Assembly: GCF_009828115.1 (NCBI RefSeq)
Contig: NZ_WTYL01000002.1
Coordinates: 434,001 to 498,000, forward strand
Direction: 5' to 3'
DNA from: Allopontixanthobacter sediminis
Lineage (GTDB): Bacteria > Pseudomonadota > Alphaproteobacteria > Sphingomonadales > Sphingomonadaceae
DNA length: 64,000 nucleotides
The notes beneath the pieces were generated by a model. The model did no database searches. It had not been told where the DNA came from and worked only from the letters and a program-made list of their open reading frames with translations. The translations under genes were made by a program, and so were the position numbers. This document shows positions 9,045-18,803 of the stretch, one piece after another (the first letter of the stretch is position 1; each line of letters begins with the position of its first letter).

Positions 9045-9791
9045 ATGAAAATCCTCGTGCCCGTCAAACGGGTCATCGATTACAACGTTAAACCGCGGGT
9101 CAAGGCGGACGGTTCGGGTGTCGACCTCGCCAACGTCAAGATGAGCATGAACCCGTTTGACGAAATCGCGGTCGAAGAAGCCATCCGGATCAAGGAAGCC
9201 GGCAAGGCGGACGAAATCATCGCCGTGTCAGTTGGTCCGGCAAAAGCGCAGGAAACGCTGCGCACTGCCCTGGCAATGGGCGCCGACCGCGCGATCCTTG
9301 TGGAAACCGACGATACTGTCGAGCCGCTAGCCGTCGCCAAGATCCTGAAAGCGATTGCGGACGAGGAACAGCCCGGCCTGATCATGCTCGGCAAGCAGGC
9401 GATCGACGACGACTCCAACCAGACCGGCCAGATGCTGGCGGCGCTGATGGGCCGTCCGCAAGGCACCTTCGCCAACACCGTCGAGATCGACGGGGGCAGC
9501 GTGATCGTGAAGCGCGAAATCGATGGCGGACTGGAAACGGTCAAATTGACGATGCCCGCCATCGTTACCACCGACCTGCGCCTGAACGAACCTCGCTACG
9601 CCTCGCTGCCGAACATCATGAAGGCGAAAAAGAAGCAACTGGATGTGAAAAGCCCGGCCGATTTCGGGGTCGATACCGCGCCCCGCCTGACCACCACCAA
9701 TGTCTCCGAACCGCCGGTTCGCCAAGCGGGTGAAAAAGTGGCCGACGTCGATGCGATGGTGGCCAAGCTGAAGGCGCTCGGGATCGCGTAA
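9045..9791 (+). CDS. etfB: Electron transfer flavoprotein, beta subunit
   Basis: 248 residues ([62 protein letters not shown]-binding loop region). It forms the ETF heterodimer with EtfA and carries electrons from acyl-CoA dehydrogenases to ETF-ubiquinone oxidoreductase. A good ribosome-binding site (GAGGAAAG) precedes the ATG. It is followed after 25 bases by etfA. The putative LiuR-like site upstream would link its expression to amino-acid and fatty-acid oxidation. Confidence 0.97.
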   Translation: MKILVPVKRVIDYNVKPRVKADGSGVDLANVKMSMNPFDEIAVEEAIRIKEAGKADEIIAVSVGPAKAQETLRTALAMGADRAILVETDDTVEPLAVAKILKAIADEEQPGLIMLGKQAIDDDSNQTGQMLAALMGRPQGTFANTVEIDGGSVIVKREIDGGLETVKLTMPAIVTTDLRLNEPRYASLPNIMKAKKKQLDVKSPADFGVDTAPRLTTTNVSEPPVRQAGEKVADVDAMVAKLKALGIA

Positions 9792-9816
9792 GCGGCCGAG
9801 CTGAAAGGAAGAGACT

Positions 9817-10749
9817 ATGAAAACTCTGGTTTGGGTCGAACACGACAACAAGACCGTCAAGGACGCGACGCTGGCTGCGGTCACCGCCGCGGGCAAGCTG
9901 GGCGAGGTGCACCTGCTCGTCGCCGGATCCGGCTGCGCCGCCGTTGCCGACGAAGCCGCCAAGATTGCCGGTGTCGGCAAGGTCCATCTCGCCGACGATG
10001 CGGCGTTCGAACACGCGCTGGCGGAAAATGTCGCCCCGCTGGTGGTGGACCTGATGGGGCACCATGACGCCTTCATCTGCCCGGCCACCACCACCGGCAA
10101 GAACATTGCCCCGCGCGTGGCCGCGTTGCTCGATGTGATGCAGATTTCGGACATCCTGTCCGTGGAAGATGGCGACAAGACCTTCACCCGGCCGATCTAC
10201 GCCGGGAACGCCATTGCAACCGTGACCAGCAGCGATCCAAAACTGGTGATCACCGTTCGCGGGACCGCGTTCGACAAGGCCGAGACATCCGGCGGATCGG
10301 GGACCGTCGAAGCAGTTGCCAGCACCGGTGACGCAGGTCTTTCCACCTTCGTCAGTTCGGAAATCGCCAAAAGCGAGCGTCCCGAACTTACCAGCGCGAA
10401 GATCATCGTGTCGGGCGGCCGCGCGCTCAAGGATGCCGAAACCTTTCAGGAAGTGATCATTCCGCTGGCGGACAAGCTCAACGCCGGTGTGGGCGCCAGC
10501 CGCGCTGCGGTGGACGCGGGCTATGTGCCGAACGATTACCAGGTCGGCCAGACGGGCAAGATCGTCGCCCCCGAAGCCTATTTCGCGATCGGGATTTCCG
10601 GCGCGATCCAGCATCTGGCGGGGATGAAGGATTCCAAGGTGATCATCGCGATCAACAAGGATGAAGACGCCCCGATCTTTCAGGTCGCGGACATTGGCCT
10701 CGTCGGCGACCTGTTCAAGATCGTTCCAGAACTTACTGAAAAGCTTTAA
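9817..10749 (+). CDS. etfA: Electron transfer flavoprotein, alpha subunit
   Basis: 310 residues, normal for the family. The N-terminal adenine-nucleotide hydrolase-like domain is followed by the FAD-binding domain ([59 protein letters not shown]). It binds FAD and pairs with EtfB. Shine-Dalgarno AAAGGAAG lies 8 bases before the ATG. A 40-base palindrome begins just after the stop codon. Confidence 0.97.
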   Translation: MKTLVWVEHDNKTVKDATLAAVTAAGKLGEVHLLVAGSGCAAVADEAAKIAGVGKVHLADDAAFEHALAENVAPLVVDLMGHHDAFICPATTTGKNIAPRVAALLDVMQISDILSVEDGDKTFTRPIYAGNAIATVTSSDPKLVITVRGTAFDKAETSGGSGTVEAVASTGDAGLSTFVSSEIAKSERPELTSAKIIVSGGRALKDAETFQEVIIPLADKLNAGVGASRAAVDAGYVPNDYQVGQTGKIVAPEAYFAIGISGAIQHLAGMKDSKVIIAINKDEDAPIFQVADIGLVGDLFKIVPELTEKL

Positions 10750-10755
10750 CACTTG

Positions 10756-10795
10756 CCTTTCAGCCACGCTTGATCGATCAAACGTGGCTGAAAGG
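10756..10795. repeat. 40-base near-perfect palindrome between etfA and the next gene
   Basis: The left arm runs from CCTTTCAGCCACG and the right arm to CGTGGCTGAAAGG around a TTGATCGATCAA core. Only one base pair is mismatched. It starts six bases after etfA and ends eight bases before the next ATG, covering the AAAGG ribosome-binding site. There is no T-tract, so it is not a standard terminator on either strand. Confidence 0.85.
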
Positions 10796-10803
10796 GATAC
10801 GGT

Positions 10804-11736
10804 ATGAGAACCCTGTTGTTCGTCGCTGCGGCGGCAGTCGCGCCTCCAGCCTTGGCCCAGCCTGCCGCCGGCCAGACAACCACTCCTGCCGCTAACCCTT
10901 TGGAATACCTGTCGCCGGTTTCGCCGTGGCATCTGAACTATGCCGAAGACAGTTGCCGGCTCATGCGCAGTTTCGGTACCGGCGACGATACCGGAATGGT
11001 CTATTTTGAGCGATTCGGCCCGGGCGAAGGGTTCAATCTCGTCGTGGCCGGAAAGAGGCTTCGCTCGATAAATGCCGAATCGAAACTGCAGATCAGGTTT
11101 GGCGACGGCGAGGAACACCAGGAGCCGGAATTTTTCATCGGCGAGTTCGGGGATTACGGTCCTGCGGTAATCTTCCGGCCGATGCAGATAAATCGGTCCC
11201 CCGCTCACGGACTGCGCGGCAAGGCTCTCGATGAATATTGGGAACGGGTCGCAGACGCTCCGATTGAACCGGTCGGTGCCGAGCGCGAGCGCGCAGTGAC
11301 GTGGTTATCGATCAGCCGCGGGAAACGCAGTTATGTGACTTTCGATCTCGGGCCGATGAACAAACCTTTTGCCGCCTTGCGCAACTGTACCAACGATCAA
11401 CTTAGATATTGGGGCATTGATGTGGAGCGGCATGATACGCTGAGCCGCAAACTGAAGCCGGTGCAATCCCCCGGCACATGGCTGAAATCGGAGGATTACC
11501 CGCGCCTCATGGCCCGTATCGGGCAGCAGGGGATTATCCATTTCCGCATCGTGGTGGACGAAACCGGGAAGCCTTCATCCTGCCACATCCAGCAGTCGAC
11601 CCGCCCGAAAGAATTTGACGATGTCGTATGCAAACGCCTGATGGAACGCGCAACGTTCGAACCGGCCTTGGATGCTCAGGGTGCGCCGCTCAAGTCCTTC
11701 TACCGCAATACGGTGATCTTCAAGCTGCCATCCTGA
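10804..11736 (+). CDS. Secreted protein with a TonB-C-like C-terminal domain
   Basis: 310 residues. A signal peptide (cleavage near ALAQ, residue 20) is followed by an uncharacterised domain (WHLNYAEDSCRLMRSFG) and a C-terminal TonB-C-type domain (GIIHFRIVVDETGKPSSCHIQQST...ERATFEPALDAQG). There is no N-terminal membrane anchor or proline-rich spacer, so it is not a classical energy transducer. Related secreted proteins are common in sphingomonads and their role is unknown. Its ribosome-binding site is inside the palindrome just upstream. Confidence 0.75.
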   Translation: MRTLLFVAAAAVAPPALAQPAAGQTTTPAANPLEYLSPVSPWHLNYAEDSCRLMRSFGTGDDTGMVYFERFGPGEGFNLVVAGKRLRSINAESKLQIRFGDGEEHQEPEFFIGEFGDYGPAVIFRPMQINRSPAHGLRGKALDEYWERVADAPIEPVGAERERAVTWLSISRGKRSYVTFDLGPMNKPFAALRNCTNDQLRYWGIDVERHDTLSRKLKPVQSPGTWLKSEDYPRLMARIGQQGIIHFRIVVDETGKPSSCHIQQSTRPKEFDDVVCKRLMERATFEPALDAQGAPLKSFYRNTVIFKLPS

Positions 11737-11771
11737 AATCTCGGAAATGCCAAGCTGATGCAGCGGCGGGG

Positions 11772-12299
11772 TTAACCTGAGCGTTCGTAGAGCACGAGCG
11801 GCCTGGTGCCATCTTCCGGTTCGTGCCGGTCATAGGGTACGAAGCCCAGCGACAGCGCGAGGTTGTGTGAAGGAGTATGCTTTTCCTCGATCATGCAGGC
11901 GATCCGCTGAGCGCCGTGTTCCGCATCGAACCATTCGAGCGCCGCCTCCATCGCCTCGCGCGCGTAGCCGCGGCCCCACTGCCCGGCGTCGATGATCCAT
12001 CCGGCTTCGGGCACATCATCCAGCCCCCGTCCAAACCCACGATACGATCGGAATATGCCGCAAGAGCCGCCAATTTCCTGCTGTTCCTTCAATCGGACGA
12101 CAAACACGCCGTAACCGTACAGCGACCAGCTGCCCGCGTTGCGCAGCAGCCGTGAAAAGCTGTCTTCCATGCTCGGTTCGGTTGGACCAAGGTGGCGGCG
12201 GGTGTCTGGGTTCGCGGTCAGTTTGAACAGACCGTCCAGGTCACCGGCTTGCGGCCGGTACAGATCGAGCCGTTCCGTTCGGATGATGGGGCCGATCAC
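11772..12299 (-). CDS. GNAT-family N-acetyltransferase (RimJ/RimL-like)
   Basis: 175 residues, starting at GTG. RTERLDLYRPQAGDLDGLFKL at the N-terminus and GQWGRGYAREAMEAALEWF (acetyl-CoA pyrophosphate loop, Q-x-x-G-x-G/A) identify the fold. The substrate cannot be predicted. It is the last gene of the minus-strand run that includes the RND pump, and its start overlaps the DUF445 stop by four bases. Confidence 0.85.
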   Translation of the reverse strand: MIGPIIRTERLDLYRPQAGDLDGLFKLTANPDTRRHLGPTEPSMEDSFSRLLRNAGSWSLYGYGVFVVRLKEQQEIGGSCGIFRSYRGFGRGLDDVPEAGWIIDAGQWGRGYAREAMEAALEWFDAEHGAQRIACMIEEKHTPSHNLALSLGFVPYDRHEPEDGTRPLVLYERSG

Positions 12300-13606
12300 G
12301 GGTACAGGCCACTAACGAAGTGTATGGTGACGCCAACGAGCCCGCCGACCAGCGTGCCGTTGATCCGGATGAACTGCAGGTCGCGGCCCACCGCACTTTC
12401 GATCCGGTCCGTGACCGTGCGCGCGTCCCAGCGCTTTACGGTCTCGGACACCAAGCGGACGATCTGACCGCCGTAGCGCGATGCCACACCGACTGCGGTG
12501 CGGCGGGCGAAGCGGTTGACCTGCCATTGCAGCTGCGGGTCGTCGCGCAGCGCGGTGCCAAGCTCTGCCAGGCTGCTGCCCAGCTGGCCGGGCCCAAGAA
12601 TGCCGCCGAAACCCTTGTCGGGATTGCGGGCCATGGCGATAAGGCCCGAACGGATCCGTTCCCAGACCCCTTCCCACCACCGCGCGATTGCCGGATTATC
12701 CAGCAGTTCACGTTTCATCTTCTCGACCTTCTCGCGGGTTGGTGCATCGTGGATCAGGTCATGGGCAAGCTTCTCCAGCCCTTCCTCGATCTTGGCGCGC
12801 AGCGGATGGTTGGGATCGACCAAGACTTCAGCAAGCAGGCGGTAAAGGCCGTCGAGTACAGAATTTGCCAGCTTCTCGTCCAGCCCGACCCAGCGGATCA
12901 GCGCGTTGGCGCGCTCGTGGATGACCGCACGGACCATTTCCTCGTTGTCTTCCAGCGTCAGGCCTGCCCAGCGCACGAAACTGTCGATCAGCGGCAGATG
13001 CCGCCGGTCGGCAATCGCGGCGGTCAGCATCTGTCCGAGCAGGGGCGAAATTTCGAGCTTGGCAAGCTGCAGTTTGAGCCCCGCCTTGACCTGGCCGCCA
13101 AGGCGTTCGGGGTCGAGCGATTCGAGAATTCCGGCGAGCAGTTCCGCCGCCCCGGCACCTATGCGGGAACCCGTCCCCGATTTCGGTTCGACCAAAAAGC
13201 CACCGACTGCCTGCGCCATATTCATCGCCTGCATCCGCCGGGCAACCACCGCCGGGGTGAGAAAATTGTCCCGCAGGAACTGCGCCATGGTGTCAGCGAT
13301 CCGGTCCTTGTTTTCCGGAATGATCGCGGTGTGGGGTATCTTCAGGCCCAGCGGATGGCGGAACAGGGCGGTAACTGCAAACCAGTCGGCCAGCCCGCCA
13401 ACCATCGCCGCTTCGGCAAAGGCCAGCACATATCCCCATCCCGGGTGGACCGATTCGTAATAACGGGCCACCAGAAACAGGGCCGCCATGACCACCAGCA
13501 TCCCGGTTGCGGTCCGGCGCATGGTGCGGGCACGGTCAGCGGTAATGGGATTGCCGCCGCTCAAATCGGCGGGCTCCGCCTTGATCGGGTCGGGATTGAC
13601 GCTCAC
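12296..13606 (-). CDS. DUF445-family membrane protein
   Basis: 436 residues starting at GTG, overlapping the RND permease stop. N-terminal hydrophobic segments (ATGMLVVMAALFLVARYY; LAFAEAAMVGGLADWFAVTALF) precede a long soluble helical part and a final hydrophobic end (INGTLVGGLVGVTIHFVSGLY). GGLADWFAVTALFRHPLGLKIPHTAIIP is typical of DUF445. The function of the family is unknown. Coupling to the efflux genes is by overlap only and may reflect co-expression rather than shared function. Confidence 0.85.
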   Translation of the reverse strand: MSVNPDPIKAEPADLSGGNPITADRARTMRRTATGMLVVMAALFLVARYYESVHPGWGYVLAFAEAAMVGGLADWFAVTALFRHPLGLKIPHTAIIPENKDRIADTMAQFLRDNFLTPAVVARRMQAMNMAQAVGGFLVEPKSGTGSRIGAGAAELLAGILESLDPERLGGQVKAGLKLQLAKLEISPLLGQMLTAAIADRRHLPLIDSFVRWAGLTLEDNEEMVRAVIHERANALIRWVGLDEKLANSVLDGLYRLLAEVLVDPNHPLRAKIEEGLEKLAHDLIHDAPTREKVEKMKRELLDNPAIARWWEGVWERIRSGLIAMARNPDKGFGGILGPGQLGSSLAELGTALRDDPQLQWQVNRFARRTAVGVASRYGGQIVRLVSETVKRWDARTVTDRIESAVGRDLQFIRINGTLVGGLVGVTIHFVSGLYP

Positions 13607-16600
13607 TCGGCGGGGGCGGCCCCATAACCGGATGATGGCGCTTCCTGGTCAGGTTGCGGTCCGCGGCCGGTTCGGTTCTCGTCGCCGGGCCGGTAGGTCA
13701 GGAACCGGTGCCGCAGCCACGGCCCGGCGCGTTTCTCGAATCCGTCCGCCAAGCTGAAGCCGGCAGGTACGATCAGCAGTGTCAGCAACGTCGACATCAG
13801 CAGGCCACCGATCACCACCGTACCCATCGGGGCCCGCCACGCCCCGTCACCGCCGAGCGAAATCGCGGTCGGAACCATGCCGGCGGTCATCGCGACGGTA
13901 GTCATCACGATCGGCTGGGCGCGCTTGTGCCCGGCTTCCATGATCGCCTTTAGCTTGGACGTGCCCGTAGCCATTTCCTCGATCGCGAAGTCGATCAGCA
14001 GGATGGAGTTTTTCGATACGATGCCCAGCAACATGAGCACACCGATCATCACCGGCATCGAGACCGGTTGACCGACCGCCCAGACCATGAAGATACCGCC
14101 CAGCGGGGCGAGCGCGAGCGACCCCATGTTGACGAGCGGCGACATCAGCCGCTTGTACAGGAGGACCAGTACGGCAAACACCAGCAGCACACCGGAGATG
14201 ACCGCGATCACGAAATTGACGGCCAGCTCCTGCTGCCATTCGTCTTCGCCAACCACGTCACGGGCAACGCCTTGCGGCAGGTTTTCGAAGATCGGCAGCT
14301 TGTCGATCTCAGCCATTGCCTCGCCCTTGAGGACGCCTGGCGCAAGGTCGGCACCCACGAACACTCGGCGGCTCTGGTTATAACGTTCGATCGTGGTCGG
14401 ACCGGAGCCGAACGTGATATTGGCCACGCGTTCCAGTGGTACCGAACCGCCGCTGGCGGTCTGCACCGGCAGGTTGGCAATGGTGTCAAGGCTGCGGCGC
14501 GATGCCTGGGGCAGCTTTACCCGGATCGGAATCTGCCTGTCGGACAGCGAGAATTTCGCTGCATTCTGGTCGATTTCGCCCATGGTTGCGATCCGGATCG
14601 CCTGGCTCAGCGCCGCCGTTGTGACGCCCAACTGGGCCGCCAGATCACCGCGCGGGGTAATGATCAATTCAGGCCGCCGGATATCGCCATCGACCCGCGG
14701 GGCAACCACCATGCCGAGAGCGCTCATCTGTTCCACCAAGGTCGTCGCCGCATCGTTCAGCAATTCCGGATTGGATCCCGCAAGCATGATCGAGATATCG
14801 CGGCCCGTGCCGCCCCCACCAGATTGCGACTGGAAGCGGACCCGGGCGTCGGGAATTTCAGCCAGTTCCGGAGCCAGATCGCGCTCGAATTCGATCGAGG
14901 TCTTTTCCCGCTCCGGCTTCAGCGTGATGAAGATGGTGGCGTTGCCTTCGCGAACGCGTTCCAGCGCCCGTTCGACTTCGGGCTGCTGGTAAAGGATCGC
15001 GGCAATCCTGTCGGCTACCCGTTCGGTCTGGGCCAGGGTTGTACCCGGCACCATCTCGATTTCCACCCGGCTGTTGTCATCGTTGATGGTCGGCTGGAAT
15101 TGTTGCGGCGTGATCGCGAACAGCACGACTGTCAGCACGAACGCGAACAGGCCGAGGCCCATCATCCAGATTCGGTGATCGCGTAGACGCGCGGCGACCC
15201 GCCGCCCCAGGAATCGGTTCCAGCCGAAGAAACCGGCCTCGTCTCGTCCCGTTACGAAGGATCCGATCAGGCCCGCCAGAAAACTGACGAGGAATCCGCC
15301 GAGATACCCGCCGATCAGTCCGAGCAAGCCCATGCCGATGGCCCCGGCAAGTGAACCGTCTTCCGCCTGGATCGAACTGGTGAACATCATTATCGCCAGC
15401 ACCGCAGCGGCAAGCAGCGCAAAGCCGTAATAGGCCGGTCGGGCGTGAACCGTTTCGAGGGCATCGCGCTTCTTTCGGGCTGCGCGATTGTCGAGCGACC
15501 ACGCCAGCACGCCCATGTATCGGTCCATCATCCGGCCTTCGCCATGCGAGGCGTGGCCCTTGGAATGTAGGAAGTAGGCGGCAAGCATCGGGGTGATCAT
15601 TCGCGCCACCGCCAAGCTCATCAACACCGCGATAACCACCGTGATACCGAAGTTCTTGAAGAACTGTCCCGAGATGCCGGGCATCAGGCCGACGGGAAGG
15701 AACACGGCTACGATGCAGAATGAGGTCGCAACCACCGCCAAACCGATTTCGTCCGCCGCGTCGATCGACGCCTGATAGGCGCTTTTACCCATGCGCATGT
15801 GGCGCACGATATTCTCGATCTCCACGATTGCATCGTCCACCAGCACCCCGGCAACGAGGCCCAGCGCCAGCAGCGACAGGAAATTCAGGTTGAACCCGAG
15901 CAAATCCATGAACCAGAAGGTCGGGATGGCGGACAGCGGGATGGCGATGGCGGAAATGACCGTCGCGCGCCAGTCACGCAGGAAGAAGAACACTACCACG
16001 ACAGCCAGCAGTGCTCCTTCGATCATCGCCGCAATCGAGCTTTCATACTGGCTTTCGGTGTATTTGACCGTGTTAAACAGCGGAATGAAGGTCACGCCGG
16101 GATTCTCCGCCTCGATTTCGGCGATAACCTCCTTGGCGTTTTCGAACACGGTCACATCGGACGCGCCCTTGGCGCGGGACATGGCGAAGTTCACAACTTC
16201 CTTGTCCCTGACCTTGCTGATCGAATTGCGTTCGCCGAACCCGTCACGGACGGTTGCGACATCGGACAGCTTGACCGTCGCGCCGTTGCCCAGCCGAATT
16301 TGCCGTTCGCCCAGCTCAAATGCGCTATCGTCGTTACCGAGGACGCGAACCGATTGCCGGGTTCCGCCGACTTCGGCCATTCCGCCCGCCGCATTGACAT
16401 TGTCCTGCCGCAGCACGCCGTTGATCTGGCCCGCAGTCACGCCCAGCGCCTGCATCCGGCCCGGATCGAGAATTACCTCGATTTCGCGGTCTACGCCGCC
16501 AAACCGGTCAACTTCCGCCATCCCCTCGACGCCAAGCAGCCGTTTGGCGATGGTATCGTCGATGAACCAGCTGAGCTGTTCGATCGTCATGTCGCTGGCT

Positions 16601-17043
16601 TCGACCGCGTAGATTGCCAGGAAGCCGCCGCCAGCGACATCCACCTTGCTAATCCGCGGTTCGAGAATCCCGTCCGGCAGGCTGCCGCGCACGGTATCCA
16701 CAGCGTTTTTCACTTCCGCGACCGCATCGTTGGAGTCGGTGCCGATGTCGAATTCGACGAAGGTGTTGGAATTGCCCTCGCTCGCGGTTGAACTGATATT
16801 CTTGACCCCGCTGACCGAGCGGATCCCGGATTCGACCAGCTGGGTTACCTGATTCTCGATTTCCTTGGGCGCAGCGCCGGGCTGCGAAATCGAAACATTG
16901 ACCGCGGGGAAATCCACGTCCGGATTGTTCACCACGTCCATGCGCGCGAAACTGAGAATGCCCGCGAGAAGCAGGGCGGTGAAAACCACCAGCGGCAGCA
17001 CCGGGTTGCGGATCGACCACGCGGAGATATTGCGGAAATCCAT
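13603..17043 (-). CDS. RND-family efflux permease (AcrB/MexB-like), with an internal insertion
   Basis: An inner-membrane proton antiporter of 1146 residues that expels drugs or other amphiphiles. It starts MDFRNISAWSIRNPVLPLV. The TM4 region with the proton-relay acids reads AGVLVDDAIVEIENI. It is about 100 residues longer than AcrB: between TM6 and TM7 (about residues 500-620) there is a linker with at least two extra hydrophobic stretches (YYGFALLAAAVLAIMMF, and a glycine-rich one with GLLGLIGGYLGGFLVSF). It is preceded by its adaptor gene; no TolC-type gene is present here. Confidence 0.93.
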   Translation of the reverse strand: MDFRNISAWSIRNPVLPLVVFTALLLAGILSFARMDVVNNPDVDFPAVNVSISQPGAAPKEIENQVTQLVESGIRSVSGVKNISSTASEGNSNTFVEFDIGTDSNDAVAEVKNAVDTVRGSLPDGILEPRISKVDVAGGGFLAIYAVEASDMTIEQLSWFIDDTIAKRLLGVEGMAEVDRFGGVDREIEVILDPGRMQALGVTAGQINGVLRQDNVNAAGGMAEVGGTRQSVRVLGNDDSAFELGERQIRLGNGATVKLSDVATVRDGFGERNSISKVRDKEVVNFAMSRAKGASDVTVFENAKEVIAEIEAENPGVTFIPLFNTVKYTESQYESSIAAMIEGALLAVVVVFFFLRDWRATVISAIAIPLSAIPTFWFMDLLGFNLNFLSLLALGLVAGVLVDDAIVEIENIVRHMRMGKSAYQASIDAADEIGLAVVATSFCIVAVFLPVGLMPGISGQFFKNFGITVVIAVLMSLAVARMITPMLAAYFLHSKGHASHGEGRMMDRYMGVLAWSLDNRAARKKRDALETVHARPAYYGFALLAAAVLAIMMFTSSIQAEDGSLAGAIGMGLLGLIGGYLGGFLVSFLAGLIGSFVTGRDEAGFFGWNRFLGRRVAARLRDHRIWMMGLGLFAFVLTVVLFAITPQQFQPTINDDNSRVEIEMVPGTTLAQTERVADRIAAILYQQPEVERALERVREGNATIFITLKPEREKTSIEFERDLAPELAEIPDARVRFQSQSGGGGTGRDISIMLAGSNPELLNDAATTLVEQMSALGMVVAPRVDGDIRRPELIITPRGDLAAQLGVTTAALSQAIRIATMGEIDQNAAKFSLSDRQIPIRVKLPQASRRSLDTIANLPVQTASGGSVPLERVANITFGSGPTTIERYNQSRRVFVGADLAPGVLKGEAMAEIDKLPIFENLPQGVARDVVGEDEWQQELAVNFVIAVISGVLLVFAVLVLLYKRLMSPLVNMGSLALAPLGGIFMVWAVGQPVSMPVMIGVLMLLGIVSKNSILLIDFAIEEMATGTSKLKAIMEAGHKRAQPIVMTTVAMTAGMVPTAISLGGDGAWRAPMGTVVIGGLLMSTLLTLLIVPAGFSLADGFEKRAGPWLRHRFLTYRPGDENRTGRGPQPDQEAPSSGYGAAPAE

Positions 17044-17049
17044 TATTTA

Positions 17050-18243
17050 TCAGCTTCCCGCTTTGACCGGCCGGATGGTCTGGCCCGGATTGAGGAAGCC
17101 GCCGGCGCGCAGCACGATCCGTTCCCTGCCGGTCAGGCCCTGGGTGATAATGACCCCGTCGGCCGTCACTGCTCCGGTCTGCACCGCGCGGCGTTCGACC
17201 TTGTTGTCCTTGCCCGCAACATAGACGTAACTCCCCTCGTCATCCGACAGGACCGCGCTTTCCGGCAGCAGCGGGGCGACCACCGTGCCGCTCTTGATCG
17301 TGGCTGCCGCAAAACCGCCGGGCCGCAATCCTTCCGCGTAGGGCAGCGCAATCCGCGCTGTGCCCTGTCGGTTCTGCGGATCGATGGTCGGCGACAGCTG
17401 CCAGATCTGGCCGTTGTAGACCTTCTCGGTACCGACCGGCACGACGTCTGCCGAAACCCCGGTCGACAGCCGCGCAAGGTCGGATTCGCCGACGCGCGCC
17501 AGCATTTCCATCTCGCCGCCCTTGGCGATCAGGAACAGTGTCCCGGCTCCAGCGCCAACAACCTGACCCGGCTCCACATTGCGTTCGAGCACCAGCCCGG
17601 ATGCGGGCGCGACGACATTGAGACGGGCGTTGCGCGCGCGGAGCTCGCCTGCCTGTGCCTGCGCCACCTTGACGCGCGCGGCCGCGGCATCGCGGGTAGC
17701 TGTCAGCCGGTCGACATCAGCTTGGCTGATGAAGCCGCGATCGACAAGTTGCAGGGCGCGCTCGAGATTGGACTGCGCCAACCGTGCGTCGGCCTGAGCA
17801 ACCTGGACCTGCGCGCTGGCGCTCGCGGCTTGCTGGTTCTGTACGGAATGGTCAATGACGGCAAGAACTTGGCCAGCGTTGACCCATTGGCCGGCATCGA
17901 CCGGCACGGAGACCACGCGGCCACCTTCGCCAGCGATACCCACGGGCATCGCACGGCGGGCCGCGAGGGTCCCGGTAGCGGAAATTTCGCCTTCGATGGA
18001 ACCGCTGCCCGGTGACACAACCGTAATCGCGGGTGCCTGACCGGCGTCGGCACCGGCTTCCGGCGCGGGTTCGCCGCTGCCCATCAGGTAATAAACCGCC
18101 ACCGCAACCACGACGATAGCCAACAAGACGACAGTGATCCACAGGCCGCGCCGGCTCGAACGTTCCGTCCGGCCATCGGCGCCCGCCATGTCGGCCGTGG
18201 TATATTCCGGACTATCCGCGGTTACCGAAGATTCGTAATTCAT
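17050..18243 (-). CDS. RND efflux periplasmic adaptor (membrane fusion protein)
   Basis: 397 residues. A cytoplasmic N-terminus of about 33 residues is followed by one transmembrane segment (LWITVVLLAIVVVAVAVYYL), the lipoyl/barrel-sandwich halves (GGRVVSVPVDAGQWVNAGQVLAVID and NVVAPASGLVLERNVEPGQVV) split by a helical hairpin, and beta-barrel and membrane-proximal domains. It links the permease (6 bases downstream) to an outer-membrane channel encoded elsewhere. It is anchored by a membrane helix, not a lipid. Confidence 0.92.
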   Translation of the reverse strand: MNYESSVTADSPEYTTADMAGADGRTERSSRRGLWITVVLLAIVVVAVAVYYLMGSGEPAPEAGADAGQAPAITVVSPGSGSIEGEISATGTLAARRAMPVGIAGEGGRVVSVPVDAGQWVNAGQVLAVIDHSVQNQQAASASAQVQVAQADARLAQSNLERALQLVDRGFISQADVDRLTATRDAAAARVKVAQAQAGELRARNARLNVVAPASGLVLERNVEPGQVVGAGAGTLFLIAKGGEMEMLARVGESDLARLSTGVSADVVPVGTEKVYNGQIWQLSPTIDPQNRQGTARIALPYAEGLRPGGFAAATIKSGTVVAPLLPESAVLSDDEGSYVYVAGKDNKVERRAVQTGAVTADGVIITQGLTGRERIVLRAGGFLNPGQTIRPVKAGS

Positions 18244-18299
18244 CGTGCGACTGCCTTGATCATCCGGCAGCCGACTATCATGCGCTGCCCAACAGGTGT

Positions 18300-18326
18300 A
18301 TTATATTGATAGATCACCAGATGCAA
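18300..18326 (-). promoter_or_regulatory. Putative promoter of the RND operon
   Basis: On the minus strand TTGCAT (18326-18321) and a perfect TATAAT (18305-18300) lie 15 bases apart, 57 bases upstream of the adaptor start. The spacer is shorter than the optimal 17. No regulator gene is adjacent. Confidence 0.4.
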
Positions 18327-18433
18327 GCAGGTGGTGTCCTCTGCCGTTCCCATAGACCGGCTGGGCGCACGGGGCAATAAACCGCTCGACCGGCGACGTA
18401 TCTGTCCGACCAGCGATCCGGCACGCAAACATG

Positions 18434-18471
18434 AAAAAAGCGGCACGGCCAGGAAGGCCGCACCGCTTTTT
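18434..18471 (-). terminator. Intrinsic terminator of the GlsB/YeaQ-like gene
   Basis: Stem with arms GCGGCACGGCC and GGCCGCACCGC (one 2x2 internal mismatch), loop AGGAA, flanked by A-runs and T-runs on both sides. It lies 23 bases after the minus-strand gene and can work in either direction. Confidence 0.8.
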
Positions 18472-18493
18472 CAATTCAGTTGAGACGTTTTAT

Positions 18494-18760
18494 TTAGCGA
18501 ACGCGGCCACGCTGGACCAGGTTCACGATACCGAGGAGAACCACGGCACCGACGATTGCGATAATCAGTCCGGTAAGCGAGAATTCCTGCACACTACCGC
18601 CAACGCCAAGAAGAGGCTGGGCAATGAGATTGCCGAGGACGGAACCAATGCAACCAACCACGATGTTCCAGAAAATACCCATGGAGGCATCACGGTTCAT
18701 CACCATGCTGGCGAGCCAGCCTGCGACACCGCCGACAATCAATGCGATAATCCAACCCAT
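18494..18760 (-). CDS. GlsB/YeaQ/YmgE-family stress-response membrane protein
   Basis: An 88-residue, very hydrophobic, glycine-rich protein with three predicted membrane segments (MGWIIALIVGGVAGWLASMVM; GIFWNIVVGCIGSVLGNLI; LTGLIIAIVGAVVLLGIVNLV), typical of the transglycosylase-associated/YeaQ family. An AGGAGG site precedes the ATG. A good EcfG-type promoter lies upstream, which fits the stress induction known for the family. The molecular role is unknown. Confidence 0.92.
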   Translation of the reverse strand: MGWIIALIVGGVAGWLASMVMNRDASMGIFWNIVVGCIGSVLGNLIAQPLLGVGGSVQEFSLTGLIIAIVGAVVLLGIVNLVQRGRVR

Positions 18761-18803
18761 AATAAATCCTCCTGCTTTGCCTTCGAAATGAAGTTACCGT
18801 TAC

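Noticed and set aside
9616-11208. Long minus-strand open frame (530 codons) opposite etfB-etfA
   Set aside because: It is antisense to two certain genes, has arginine- and histidine-rich low-information sequence and no recognisable motif. It reflects high G+C codon bias.
12320-13627. Plus-strand open frame of 435 codons opposite the DUF445 gene
   Set aside because: No plausible domain, and the DUF445 protein on the other strand is coupled to its neighbours.
14068-15186. Plus-strand open frame of 372 codons inside the RND permease gene
   Set aside because: Antisense to a well-conserved permease; composition is typical of shadow frames.
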